From assembly GCA_035255845.1 (NCBI GenBank), contig DATEZE010000091.1, positions 1 through 25,958 on the forward strand: 25,958 nt of DNA, written 5' to 3'. The stretch is from JALORV01 sp035255845 (GTDB lineage Bacteria > Pseudomonadota > Gammaproteobacteria > Burkholderiales > Burkholderiaceae_F). This document shows, one piece after another, positions 7,041 through 14,827 of the stretch. The translations under genes and the position numbers were made by a program. The notes under the pieces are model-generated. The model saw only the letters and a list, made by a program, of their open reading frames with translations, was not told where the DNA came from and searched no databases. Positions within the stretch are counted from its first letter, which is position 1. Each line of letters starts with the position of its first letter.

Positions 7041-8395
7041 CGGGAACCCTCGAGCAATGGCTCGGTCGCGAGTACCAGCACGCCGCGACCGCCATGCTGA
7101 CGAGCGTTTCCGCCTGCGACATCATCAAGGAACGCCCGGGCTTCGGGCAGACGGTGAGGCCGGTCGCGGGCTCTATCGTCGCTTCGCCGGTGCTTGCGGC
7201 CTACGACCCCGATCCGGACTACTTCTTTCACTGGTTCCGGGACTCGGCAATCGTCATCGGCGCCGTGCGCCTGCTTTACGAAGCAGGACACCTCGGTGCG
7301 GAGGCGCTCACGCACTTCGCCGATTTCGTGCACTTCAGCCTGTCTCTAAAAGAACTCGATGGCCGTGCGCTCGTCGCGCTGCCGCACTGGCGACAGAAGG
7401 TGACGCCGGGTTTCGAGCAATACCTCCGCGGTGATGATCTGTTGACCGTCTCGGGCGACGCGGTCTACGCGGACACGCGTGTGAATCCGGATGGCACGCT
7501 CGATATCTCTCGCTGGACACGCCCGCAGCATGACGGCTCGCCGCTCCGAGCGCTCGCCGTGCTGCGGTGGTTGCGAACGCTTCGCGCCGAACTGGGTCGC
7601 GCCAATGAGACCGTCTCTACGGATACGCTTGCCGACGCCGAGCGCCTACTGCGTATCGACCTCGCATTGACGGCTGCCTGCTGGCGCGAGCCGTCGTGGG
7701 ACATCTGGGAGGAAGAGCTCGGGCATCACTACTTCACGTTGCGCGTCTCCGCCGCGGCGTTAGACGAAGGCGCCGCGTGGCTTGGGGCCGTGGGGAAAGT
7801 GACCGAGGCAACCGCGCTGCGCGCCGAAGCGCGGGCCATTCGCGAAACGCTCGATCGTTTCTGGACGGAGGATGCGGGCTACTACCGATCCCGCATCATG
7901 CCGCCAGGCAAGACGTCGACAAAAATGCTCGACATTGCGGTGATCCTGAGCGCCGTACATTGCGGTGGCGGCGACGAGGTCCATACGGTGCACGATGCTC
8001 GAATGCAGGCCACGCTGGACAAGCTCGAGCGGCTGTTCGACAGACTCTATCCAATCAATCACGCTCGGCCGCGTGAGCGGGCTCCCGCGATGGGCCGGTA
8101 CGAAGGCGACGTCTACTATTCCGGTGGCGCCTACTACTTCTCGACGCTCGCTGCTGCGGAGTTCTGTTTCCTGGCCGCCGCGGCCCACGCGCCCCGCGCC
8201 GACGAGCGCCGAAAGTGGGTCGCGCACGGCGATGGATTTCTCGAAACCGTTCGCGCCTTCACGCCCGCAAGCGGCGATCTTTCCGAACAGTTCGATCAAC
8301 GCACCGGCGAGCAAACGTCGGCGAAGCATCTCGCGTGGAGCTATGCCGGTTTCATCTCGTGCGTGACGGCACGCCGAGCGGCGGTTTCGCCATGA
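7037..8395 (+). CDS. GH15 glucoamylase (glucan 1,4-alpha-glucosidase), cytoplasmic
   Basis: This 452-residue protein is a minimal GH15 catalytic domain. The substrate loop YFFHWFRDSAIVIGA is followed by the general-acid motif WDIWEEELGHHYFT (221-234; Glu225-226) and by the general-base motif DLSEQFDQRTGEQTSAKHLA (414-433; Glu417). This is the fungal/bacterial-type glucoamylase arrangement with no starch-binding domain and no signal peptide. It would release beta-D-glucose from non-reducing ends of intracellular maltodextrin or glycogen, feeding glucokinase. The frame is open upstream to 6950 inside the previous gene, but GTG 7037, overlapping that gene's TGA, is chosen because the overlap style is repeated through this unit and the family match starts right after it. 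Its stop overlaps the ABC gene start (ATGA). Confidence 0.9.
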   Translation: MTGTLEQWLGREYQHAATAMLTSVSACDIIKERPGFGQTVRPVAGSIVASPVLAAYDPDPDYFFHWFRDSAIVIGAVRLLYEAGHLGAEALTHFADFVHFSLSLKELDGRALVALPHWRQKVTPGFEQYLRGDDLLTVSGDAVYADTRVNPDGTLDISRWTRPQHDGSPLRALAVLRWLRTLRAELGRANETVSTDTLADAERLLRIDLALTAACWREPSWDIWEEELGHHYFTLRVSAAALDEGAAWLGAVGKVTEATALRAEARAIRETLDRFWTEDAGYYRSRIMPPGKTSTKMLDIAVILSAVHCGGGDEVHTVHDARMQATLDKLERLFDRLYPINHARPRERAPAMGRYEGDVYYSGGAYYFSTLAAAEFCFLAAAAHAPRADERRKWVAHGDGFLETVRAFTPASGDLSEQFDQRTGEQTSAKHLAWSYAGFISCVTARRAAVSP

Positions 8396-10200
8396 CGGAA
8401 GCCTCCAACACGAGCAGTGCGGTAGGTCTCGACGAGGCCGCGCGAGCGGGGGCCATCAGCCAGGCCCGCATGATCTACCGCGCGATCCGCACGTCGCCGG
8501 TGGGTCGTCGGCTCATCGTGCTGCTGGCGATACTGGTGGTCGCGATCCTCGTGACGACCTACGGGCAGATCATCCTGAACCGCTGGAACCAGCCGTTCTA
8601 CGATGCGATCACCCGCCGCGACCTGAACGACTTTCTCTACCAGCTCGGCGTGTACTTCGTGATCGTCGCGAGCCTTCTCGTCCTCGACGTCGCGCAGCGC
8701 TGGCTCACCGAGACCATCAAGTTTCGCCTTCGCGAAGGTCTGACGGGCGATCTGTTCAAGCTCTGGATGGCGCCCCGTCGCGCGTTCTGGCTGGCCACCA
8801 GCGGCGGCCACATGGGCGTGAACCCCGACCAACGCATGAGCGAGGACGCGGCCAAGCTCTGCGATATATCGGCCGATCTATCGGTCGGGCTCTTCCGTTC
8901 GGGCGTGTTGTTTGTGAGCTTCGCGGGCGTGCTGTGGGCCATTTCCGCAGACTTCACATTCCGCTTTGGCGACGTCGACTACGCCGTGCCGGGTTTCATG
9001 GTCTGGGCTGCCATTTCATACGCCGCCGTAGGCTCGCTTTTGAGTTATTTCGTGGGCCGCAAGCTGATCGGGCGCAACGCCGACCGCTATGCGCGCGAGG
9101 CCGAACTGCGCGTCGCACTCGTCCGCATCAACGAGCACATCGACGGCATTGCGCTCGCGCACGGCGAGGCCGACGAGCGCCGCCGCCTCGAAATGCATCT
9201 CGGCAACGTCCTGATTGCCATGCGCCGGCTCGTTCGCGGCCTCACCAATCTCACATGGGTGACGGCCGGATTCGGTTGGATCACGGGCGTCGCTCCAATC
9301 CTCGTTGCCGCGCCGCTGTATTTCGGCGGCAAGACGACATTCGGCGGCATGATGATGGCGGCGGCCGCGTTCACCCAGGCGCAGAGCTCGCTGCGCTGGT
9401 TCGTCGACAACTTCAGCATCATTGCGGACTGGCGAGCCACGCTGCTGCGGGTTGCAAACTTCCGGCATGTGCTGATCGCCACCGAATCAGAGCACGACGT
9501 CGGGAGCCGGATCGAGTACGCCGTAGGGGAACCCGGCGCGATGGCGTTCGAGGAGCTGCAAGTCGATTCGCCGGTGGGGCGCGAGGGGTTCCAGGAGCAA
9601 CACGTCGTGATCCGGGCCGGCGAGCACGTGCTGATCTGCGGAGCGCCGGGCGAGGGGAAGACGCCGCTGTTTCGCGCGCTGTCGGGACTTTGGCCCTGGG
9701 GCAGCGGTCGTATCGTCCGGCCGCGCGAGGAATCGGTGATGTACGTGCCGCGCGGCACGCCGTACCTCCCCCGCGGCACGCTGCGCGAAGCGCTCGCCTA
9801 CCCGTTGATGTCCGACCGATTCGCAGATCGCGGCTACGTGCAGGCGCTCGAGCGCACGGGGCTCGGGCGGTACGTGAGAAACCTCGATGCGGATAAACGA
9901 TGGGATCGCGAGCTCCGCGAGGACGAGCAAATGGCGTTGTCGCTCGCGCGCGTGGTGTTGCACGCGCCGCCCTGGGTTGTGTTCGACGACACGTTCTCTT
10001 CGATGGAGGACGAGACGCTCGAGCGGGTCCAACACCTCTTCATGCACGATGTCACAGGGACGACGATTATTCACATCGGGCGTAGCACGCAGTCGCACCT
10101 GCCGCTATTCGCGCGGGTGCTGCATCTGACGAGGCTTCAGAGCGAGGCGGGCGAAAGAGAAGAGGCTGTAACCGAACGAGTCCTGCCCTCAGCGCCATGA
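8392..10200 (+). CDS. SbmA/BacA-YddA-like ABC protein (fused permease and ATPase) with degenerate nucleotide-binding motifs
   Basis: This 602-residue protein pairs an N-terminal membrane domain (helices near 40-62, 82-100, 165-183, 199-221 and 270-310) with a C-terminal ABC ATPase domain. Hallmarks of the ABC_membrane_2/YddA family are RWNQPFYDAITRRD at 64-77 and NPDQRMSED at 144-152. Walker A is intact (GAPGEGKT, 417-424). The signature that is normally LSxGE reads LREDE (508-512). The Walker B end that is normally DE reads FDD (531-533). The H-loop, usually VGHRS, reads HIGRS (561-565), with no histidine at the switch position. ATP binding is plausible; hydrolysis may be weak or absent. Family relatives move peptides or cofactors across the inner membrane; substrate here is unknown. 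The start is ATG 8392, overlapping the GH15 stop, and the stop overlaps the next gene's ATG. Confidence 0.88.
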   Translation: MTEASNTSSAVGLDEAARAGAISQARMIYRAIRTSPVGRRLIVLLAILVVAILVTTYGQIILNRWNQPFYDAITRRDLNDFLYQLGVYFVIVASLLVLDVAQRWLTETIKFRLREGLTGDLFKLWMAPRRAFWLATSGGHMGVNPDQRMSEDAAKLCDISADLSVGLFRSGVLFVSFAGVLWAISADFTFRFGDVDYAVPGFMVWAAISYAAVGSLLSYFVGRKLIGRNADRYAREAELRVALVRINEHIDGIALAHGEADERRRLEMHLGNVLIAMRRLVRGLTNLTWVTAGFGWITGVAPILVAAPLYFGGKTTFGGMMMAAAAFTQAQSSLRWFVDNFSIIADWRATLLRVANFRHVLIATESEHDVGSRIEYAVGEPGAMAFEELQVDSPVGREGFQEQHVVIRAGEHVLICGAPGEGKTPLFRALSGLWPWGSGRIVRPREESVMYVPRGTPYLPRGTLREALAYPLMSDRFADRGYVQALERTGLGRYVRNLDADKRWDRELREDEQMALSLARVVLHAPPWVVFDDTFSSMEDETLERVQHLFMHDVTGTTIIHIGRSTQSHLPLFARVLHLTRLQSEAGEREEAVTERVLPSAP

Positions 10201-12449
10201 GATTCCTGGCGCCGAAAATCCTGCTCCTGATTGCGATCGCCGTGCTGCCGACGCTCGCGGCCGCGCAGGATTTCAGATTCGAGCCCCCCACGAATGCCAC
10301 TGACCCCGCGCTGCCGGCCGCCTTGCGCGATCTCGCCCAGCGCATCGTGCCCGTCTACAAAGACGTTGTTTCCGATCGCTACCTGGCGAATCTCGCAGCG
10401 CTGCAAATGGTGGCCGGCGAGCCGGCTGCGGCGCACGCTACGCGTCTGTCGTTGCAGAAGCGACGGCAGAGCGAGCAACAGGCCCCGCCATCTCGCGCCG
10501 CGGTCTACAACATCTACACGCAGGCGCGGGCGATCGAATCGGCGCAGCGCGTGCCTTTCACGAGCGCATATGCCAAAGCGTTCCGGGATACGTTGAATCG
10601 TCTCGGCGATCTCGACGCCTACCAGCTGGAAGACGAGTTCACGAAATCGATTGAGCCGCTGCAGAAAACCTTCCAGCGCGCGCTCGACCAGCGCGGCGGA
10701 AAGAGCTCCATCGCGCTCGAGGAAGCACTCGAGCTCGTGCAGGCCTGGTTCGCGTTCGACGCCTATCGCAGTTTCGGCGGCATCGTACGACCGCTCCTCG
10801 CAGAAGACAAAGAAAGGCGCTACGTTATCGAAGAGGTCGCGATCCCCGCTCGGAAGGATGCGACGGTCGCGGCGACGTTGGTCCGTCCGCGGCGCACTGC
10901 CGGCGCCGGCGCACTGCCGACGCTGCTCGAGTTCACGCTCGATCGATCGAGCCGGGATGCGCGAGAGGCCGTGGCCCACGGCTACGTCAGTGTGCTGGCG
11001 CTTGCGCGCATCGTGGGGGATCCGAATTTTCGGCCGCGCGCACCGTTCGAGTCCGACGGCGACGATGCGCGCGCCGTCATCGAGTGGATTAGCAAGCAGC
11101 CGTGGAGCGACGGCCGGGTCGGCATGCAGGGCGCGGGCTACGGCGGCTACGTCGCGTGGTCGGCGGCGAAGAGACCGGTGGCAGCACTGAAGGCGATCGC
11201 GACGTCCGACCCGATTGCGCCCGGCATCGACTGGCCGATGTCCAACGGGATCGTGCTCAATTCCGCCTATCGTTGGATCTACAAAATGCTGGCTCCGCTC
11301 GACGACGCTGTGGCGGACGACGCTGCTCGCTGGCAAGGTATCGACGAAGACTGGTACCGCTCCGGCCGCAGCTATCGCGAGTTACCCACGCTGCCGGGTA
11401 GGGCCAGCGCCGTTTTCCGAAGCTGGCTGAATCACCCGAGCTACGACAGGTTCTGGCAGAAGTGGCTGCCGTTCGGCGATGAGTTCGCGCAGATCAACAT
11501 ACCGGTGCTCACCGTCACCGGGTATTACTCGGCCGGCGAAACCGCTGCGATGTACTACTTCACGCAGCACCATCAACACGAGGCGAAGGCCGATCACGCA
11601 TTGTTGATCGGCCCGTTCGACGACCACAGTGTCGAGCACGGTGCTTCGTCTTCGCTCCTCGGGCTGACTCTCGACCCGGTGGCGCGCATCGACCCCAACG
11701 ACGCGCGATACCAATGGTTCGACCATGTCCTCAAAGGGGCGGAGCGGCCGGCGCTTTTAAGCGCCAACGTCAACTACGAGCTCGCCGGCGCGAATGAATG
11801 GCGCCACGAGCCCTCGCTCGAAACACTCGAAAGCAAACCCCTGCGCTTCTACCTCGAGGCCTCGCCGGGCGAGACACCTCATCCCCTCGTGGCGGAAAAA
11901 CCTGCAGCGCCGATGTCCCTCACCGAGACCGTCGATCTTCGGGACCGCACCGACATTGGATGGCGGCCCGCGCGGGAGCTCGTTCGGCGGGAGTTGCAGG
12001 CGCGTGACGGCGCGCTATTCGTGACGGAGCCCTTCAGCAATGGGGTGGACCTCGTGGGGCGGCTCCGGGGCGTGCTCGACTTCACGATCAACACGCACGA
12101 TGTGGACTTGGTCATGATGCTGTACGAGCTGCGTTCGGACGGCGAATACGTGAAGCTCTTCGAGCCCGCTTATGCCTTCCGTGCGAGCTACGCTAGTAAC
12201 CGCGTCCGTCGTCACCTGCTCCTGAACGGTGTGAGGCAGCGGCTGCAGTTTCAGAGCGAGAAGATGGTTGGCCGCAGGCTGCAGGCCGGCAGCCGGCTGG
12301 TTTTGGCGCTCGGGATCAACAAGCGTGCGGATCAGCAGATCAATTACGGCTTGGGAGACGATGTGAGCGACGAATCGATCGAGAATGCGGACGGTCCGGT
12401 GCGGATCCGCTGGCACGACGGCAGTTTCATCGAGATTCCATCGCGCTGA
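10197..12449 (+). CDS. Exported CocE/NonD-like (S15-type) alpha/beta-hydrolase, apparent pseudoenzyme
   Basis: The 750-residue protein begins with a clear signal peptide (basic MRF..K, hydrophobic core 8-20, AAA cleavage site before Gln24), so it is periplasmic or secreted. It has an alpha-helical N-terminal region, then an alpha/beta-hydrolase core and a C-terminal jelly-roll domain (GVDLVGRLRGVLDFTINTH and following), the CocE/X-Pro dipeptidyl-peptidase order. At the nucleophile elbow, relatives have a G-x-S-Y-x-G pattern. This protein reads GAGYGG at 312-317, so the serine position is Gly314. The acid loop, usually GYYD or GWYD, reads GYYSAGE with Ser445. The histidine appears kept (GPFDDHS, His477). 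Two of three triad residues thus seem lost, which argues for a binding or structural role. The ATG overlaps the ABC stop, so the two proteins are likely produced together. Confidence 0.85.
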   Translation: MRFLAPKILLLIAIAVLPTLAAAQDFRFEPPTNATDPALPAALRDLAQRIVPVYKDVVSDRYLANLAALQMVAGEPAAAHATRLSLQKRRQSEQQAPPSRAAVYNIYTQARAIESAQRVPFTSAYAKAFRDTLNRLGDLDAYQLEDEFTKSIEPLQKTFQRALDQRGGKSSIALEEALELVQAWFAFDAYRSFGGIVRPLLAEDKERRYVIEEVAIPARKDATVAATLVRPRRTAGAGALPTLLEFTLDRSSRDAREAVAHGYVSVLALARIVGDPNFRPRAPFESDGDDARAVIEWISKQPWSDGRVGMQGAGYGGYVAWSAAKRPVAALKAIATSDPIAPGIDWPMSNGIVLNSAYRWIYKMLAPLDDAVADDAARWQGIDEDWYRSGRSYRELPTLPGRASAVFRSWLNHPSYDRFWQKWLPFGDEFAQINIPVLTVTGYYSAGETAAMYYFTQHHQHEAKADHALLIGPFDDHSVEHGASSSLLGLTLDPVARIDPNDARYQWFDHVLKGAERPALLSANVNYELAGANEWRHEPSLETLESKPLRFYLEASPGETPHPLVAEKPAAPMSLTETVDLRDRTDIGWRPARELVRRELQARDGALFVTEPFSNGVDLVGRLRGVLDFTINTHDVDLVMMLYELRSDGEYVKLFEPAYAFRASYASNRVRRHLLLNGVRQRLQFQSEKMVGRRLQAGSRLVLALGINKRADQQINYGLGDDVSDESIENADGPVRIRWHDGSFIEIPSR

Positions 12450-12458
12450 CAGGCGAAG

Positions 12459-12475
12459 GCGCCGTTTTGCGGCGC
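12459..12475. terminator. GC-rich stem-loop between convergent genes
   Basis: GCGCCG-TTTTG-CGGCGC gives a perfect 6-bp stem with a 5-base loop in the 33-bp space between the stop codons of the CocE-like gene and the MFS gene. The placement suits a bidirectional terminator; no T tract follows on either strand. Confidence 0.4.
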
Positions 12476-12482
12476 GGCTGAT

Positions 12483-13916
12483 CTAATCGGCCGACAGAGG
12501 GCGCGCGATCGCCTCGAGCGGCTTGCGCTCGGCGTCGATGCCCAGCAGCGCCGCGACCAGGGCCGCGCTGCCCATGAGGATCGCGGCGACGGCGTAACCG
12601 GCGAACAGGGCCGAACGGCTACCCGTTTCGATCAGCGAGCCGTATAGCGCGGGCCCGACGAAGCCGCCGACGCCGGTGCCTATCGCATAGAAGATGGAGA
12701 TCGAGACCGCGCGCATCTCGAGCGGAAAGATCTCGCTGACCGTGAGATAAGCGGAGCTCGCAGCCGCGGACGCGAAGAAGAAAATCACCGACCAGCATAA
12801 CGTCTGTGTGCGCGCATCGAGCCAACCCTGTGCGAACGCGTATCCGGACACGAGCAACCCGAGCCCCGCGATCGCGTAAGTGGCCGCGATCAGCGCGCGC
12901 CTTCCGACCGAATCGAACAGCCGGCCGAGGATCAGCGGTCCCAGGAAATTGCCAACGGCGAATGGGAATATGTAGTAGCCAACGTCGGCGGCAGCGACAC
13001 CGTAAAAGCTCGTAAGCACGAGCGCATAAGTGAAGAAAATGGCGTTGTAGAAGAACGCTTGTGCAGCCATGAGCACGAAGCCGAGCAGTGTGCGCCGGCG
13101 GTAGCGCGTGAGCAGCAGGCGCAGGATTTCCCGCCACGACAGGTGTGGGCGTACCTTGATCGCCAGGGCATCTTTGCACTCCGGGCAGGGGCCGTGTTCC
13201 CGCGCGACCTCAGCTTCAATGTCGGCCACCACGCGCTCCGCTTCTGCGAGACGGCCACGCGTCATCAACCAACGCGGACTTTCGGGCAGATAGCGCCGTA
13301 TGAGCAGGATCGCAATCGCCAGCACGGCGCCTAGCGCGAACGCGACCCGCCAACCCACATCGGGGCCGAAACGGCCGGGCTCGAGCAAGACGATACTCAA
13401 AGCGGCGCCTGCCGCGGCGCCGATCCAGAAGCTGCCGTTGATCGCGAGGTCGACGAGGCCGCGTACGCGCGCCGGGATCAGCTCGTCGATTGCGGAGTTG
13501 ATCGCTGAGTACTCGCCGCCGATGCCGAATCCGGTGAGAAACCGGCAGAACACGAACGACTCGAAGTCGAATGTCGCGGCCGTGAGCAACGTGGCGACTA
13601 GGTAGACGGACAGCGTGACAAGGAACAACGGCTTTCGTCCGAGCCGGTCCGCAAGCCGCCCGAAAAACAGTGCGCCGAGCACGGCACCAGCGACATACGC
13701 CGAGCCCGCCCAACCGATCTCGCCGGCCGAGAGCCCGAGCGTTCTGGGGTCTTGCAATGCCGGTCCGAGCGAGCCGACGACGGTGACCTCGAGGCCGTCG
13801 AGAATCCACGTGACGCCGAGCGCCGTCACGACGCGCCAATGCCAACGCGACCAGGGCAGCGCGTCGAGCCGCGCAGGCAGCGTGCTGGTCAGGGTCTCGG
13901 AACTCGACGGCGTCAT
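12483..13916 (-). CDS. Major facilitator superfamily transporter (metabolite:H+ symporter type)
   Basis: This 477-residue protein has about 12 predicted membrane helices. The 2-3 loop motif GRLADRLGRK is at 86-95, PESPRWL at 211-217 closes helix 6, the repeat motif GRLFDSVGRR is in the 8-9 loop, and SEIFPLEMRA is at 394-403. These are typical of the sugar-porter/metabolite symporter branch of MFS, which includes sugar, aromatic-acid and sulfonate carriers. The central cytoplasmic loop contains an unusual CPEC (244-247) that might bind metal or be redox active; this is speculation. Substrate cannot be assigned. The sugar-enzyme context favours a sugar or sugar acid. It is transcribed alone on the minus strand, convergent with the CocE-like gene and divergent from the XRE regulator gene across 189 bp. 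Confidence 0.88.
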   Translation of the reverse strand: MTPSSSETLTSTLPARLDALPWSRWHWRVVTALGVTWILDGLEVTVVGSLGPALQDPRTLGLSAGEIGWAGSAYVAGAVLGALFFGRLADRLGRKPLFLVTLSVYLVATLLTAATFDFESFVFCRFLTGFGIGGEYSAINSAIDELIPARVRGLVDLAINGSFWIGAAAGAALSIVLLEPGRFGPDVGWRVAFALGAVLAIAILLIRRYLPESPRWLMTRGRLAEAERVVADIEAEVAREHGPCPECKDALAIKVRPHLSWREILRLLLTRYRRRTLLGFVLMAAQAFFYNAIFFTYALVLTSFYGVAAADVGYYIFPFAVGNFLGPLILGRLFDSVGRRALIAATYAIAGLGLLVSGYAFAQGWLDARTQTLCWSVIFFFASAAASSAYLTVSEIFPLEMRAVSISIFYAIGTGVGGFVGPALYGSLIETGSRSALFAGYAVAAILMGSAALVAALLGIDAERKPLEAIARPLSAD

Positions 13917-14048
13917 TCGCGCTCGCGCTATTCACTGATTCGCGCGATCCCAGAAACTGTTGACGTCTGTGTAGTGATTCGAAAACCGATAATGGCCCGC
14001 GATCGCCTTCTTGTGTTTGCTGTGTGGACAAGACACCATTTCGTCGAA

Positions 14049-14068
14049 TGATTAAGTATGCTCAATCA
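14049..14068. promoter_or_regulatory. Near-palindromic candidate operator upstream of the XRE regulator gene
   Basis: TGATTAAG-TATG-CTCAATCA matches its reverse complement at 7 of 8 positions per arm. It is AT-rich in a GC-rich region and ends 37 bases before the regulator start, between two divergent genes. A GATAAT at 13988-13993 could be a -10 element for the regulator, but no well-spaced -35 was found. Autoregulation by the XRE protein is a reasonable guess. Confidence 0.4.
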
Positions 14069-14105
14069 CTCCGGAGGTCATGCGAACTACTGTCGCGAAG
14101 AGTAA

Positions 14106-14552
14106 ATGTCCGAACTGACCAAGGTTCTCCGCACCGAAATCTCCCGCGTGGCCAAGAAGGAGGCACGCGGACTCGTCGAGCCGGCGCGCAAGTCGTCGAG
14201 CGCCGCGAAGCGCGAACTTGTCGCTCTCAGGCGGCGCGTGGCCGGACTTGAGCGAGCGCTGTCGATCCTGAAGAAATCGACCAGGAATCCAGCGGCGGCG
14301 TTCAAACCCGTCGGGCCGGCCCGAGCGATTCGCTTTACCGCCCGCGGTGTCCGGGCGCAGCGCGATCGATTGGGCATGTCCGCCGAGGATTTCGGCAAGC
14401 TGCTCGGCGTCAGCTCGCAGGCCATCTACAACTGGGAGCACGGCACGGCGAGACCACGCACTGCGCTGCTCGACAGGTTGGCCGTCGTGCGAGCCATCGG
14501 CAAGCGCGAGGCGCGGGCTCGGTTACGCTCACTCGACGGTGGGGGTGGCTAG
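14106..14552 (+). CDS. XRE-type helix-turn-helix DNA-binding protein
   Basis: This 148-residue protein has a charged, probably coiled-coil N-terminal half (residues 1-60, rich in Lys/Arg/Glu/Leu with a heptad-like ALRRRVAGLERALSILKK run). Its XRE/Cro-type HTH lies at about 81-126: RAQRDRLGMSAEDFGKLLGV, then SSQAIYNWEHGTARP as the recognition part. The TIYxWExG-like pattern is diagnostic of the fold. An in-frame TAA at 14103-14105 directly precedes ATG 14106, fixing the upstream limit; a weak GAAGAG site precedes it. The gene stands alone, between the divergent MFS gene and the glgB operon, and has its own terminator. Targets are unknown; the near-palindrome upstream and the glgB operon downstream are the obvious candidates. 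Confidence 0.85.
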   Translation: MSELTKVLRTEISRVAKKEARGLVEPARKSSSAAKRELVALRRRVAGLERALSILKKSTRNPAAAFKPVGPARAIRFTARGVRAQRDRLGMSAEDFGKLLGVSSQAIYNWEHGTARPRTALLDRLAVVRAIGKREARARLRSLDGGGG

Positions 14553-14569
14553 GCACACTTGGGCTGACG

Positions 14570-14595
14570 AACCGCGCAACTGGCCGCGGTTTTCT
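14570..14595 (+). terminator. Rho-independent terminator of the XRE gene
   Basis: AACCGCG (14570-14576) pairs perfectly with CGCGGTT (14585-14591) across an 8-base loop, and the second arm runs into a short TTTTCT tract. It starts 18 bases after the regulator stop codon and separates the regulator from the glgB operon. Confidence 0.55.
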
Positions 14596-14638
14596 GCGAT
14601 TCCCAATTCTTCGAGTAACGAGTCGCCCTAGACTGCGG

Positions 14639-14786
14639 GCGCTCAGGCGAGCGCGGCTGTATCTGCTGGAGACCCGCAACGACGGCTCTCGAAGCGGTGA
14701 GCGGGTATCCCTTTTGCTCCACAAACCAACTGGCCCCGACGGGTTGGCAGCTGGGTGCGCTTGGCCAGCCAGCCGTGCAAGCGCAC
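14639..14786 (+). promoter_or_regulatory. Inverted-repeat-rich leader upstream of glgB
   Basis: The 275-bp gap 14553-14827 holds no credible gene. After the regulator's terminator it contains four inverted repeats. GCGCTC/GAGCGC (14639-14654) has a 4-base loop. ACCCGC/GCGGGT (14672-14706) has a 23-base loop. CCAAC/GTTGG lies at 14726-14747. GTGCGCTTG/CAAGCGCAC (14755-14786) is a perfect 9-bp stem whose 14-base loop contains GCCAGCCAGCC. The last stem ends 41 bases before the glgB ATG. The glgB start lacks a Shine-Dalgarno site and is preceded by CTCCTCC, which resembles anti-Shine-Dalgarno sequence. This could be a structured 5' leader that controls the operon. No known riboswitch class is recognised and no convincing promoter was seen. 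Confidence 0.35.
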
Positions 14787-14827
14787 GATTGTCCTTCTCA
14801 ATGTCGTCCGACTAACTCCTCCGGCCG

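Noticed and set aside
8215..8391. Upstream extension of the ABC gene into the GH15 gene
   Set aside because: The sequence encodes the conserved general-base region of GH15 in another frame; ATG 8392 at the ATGA overlap is a better start.
13960..13993. TTGACG and GATAAT as a sigma-70 promoter for the XRE gene
   Set aside because: The spacing is 22 bases, too long for a normal promoter; only the GATAAT is noted as a possible -10.
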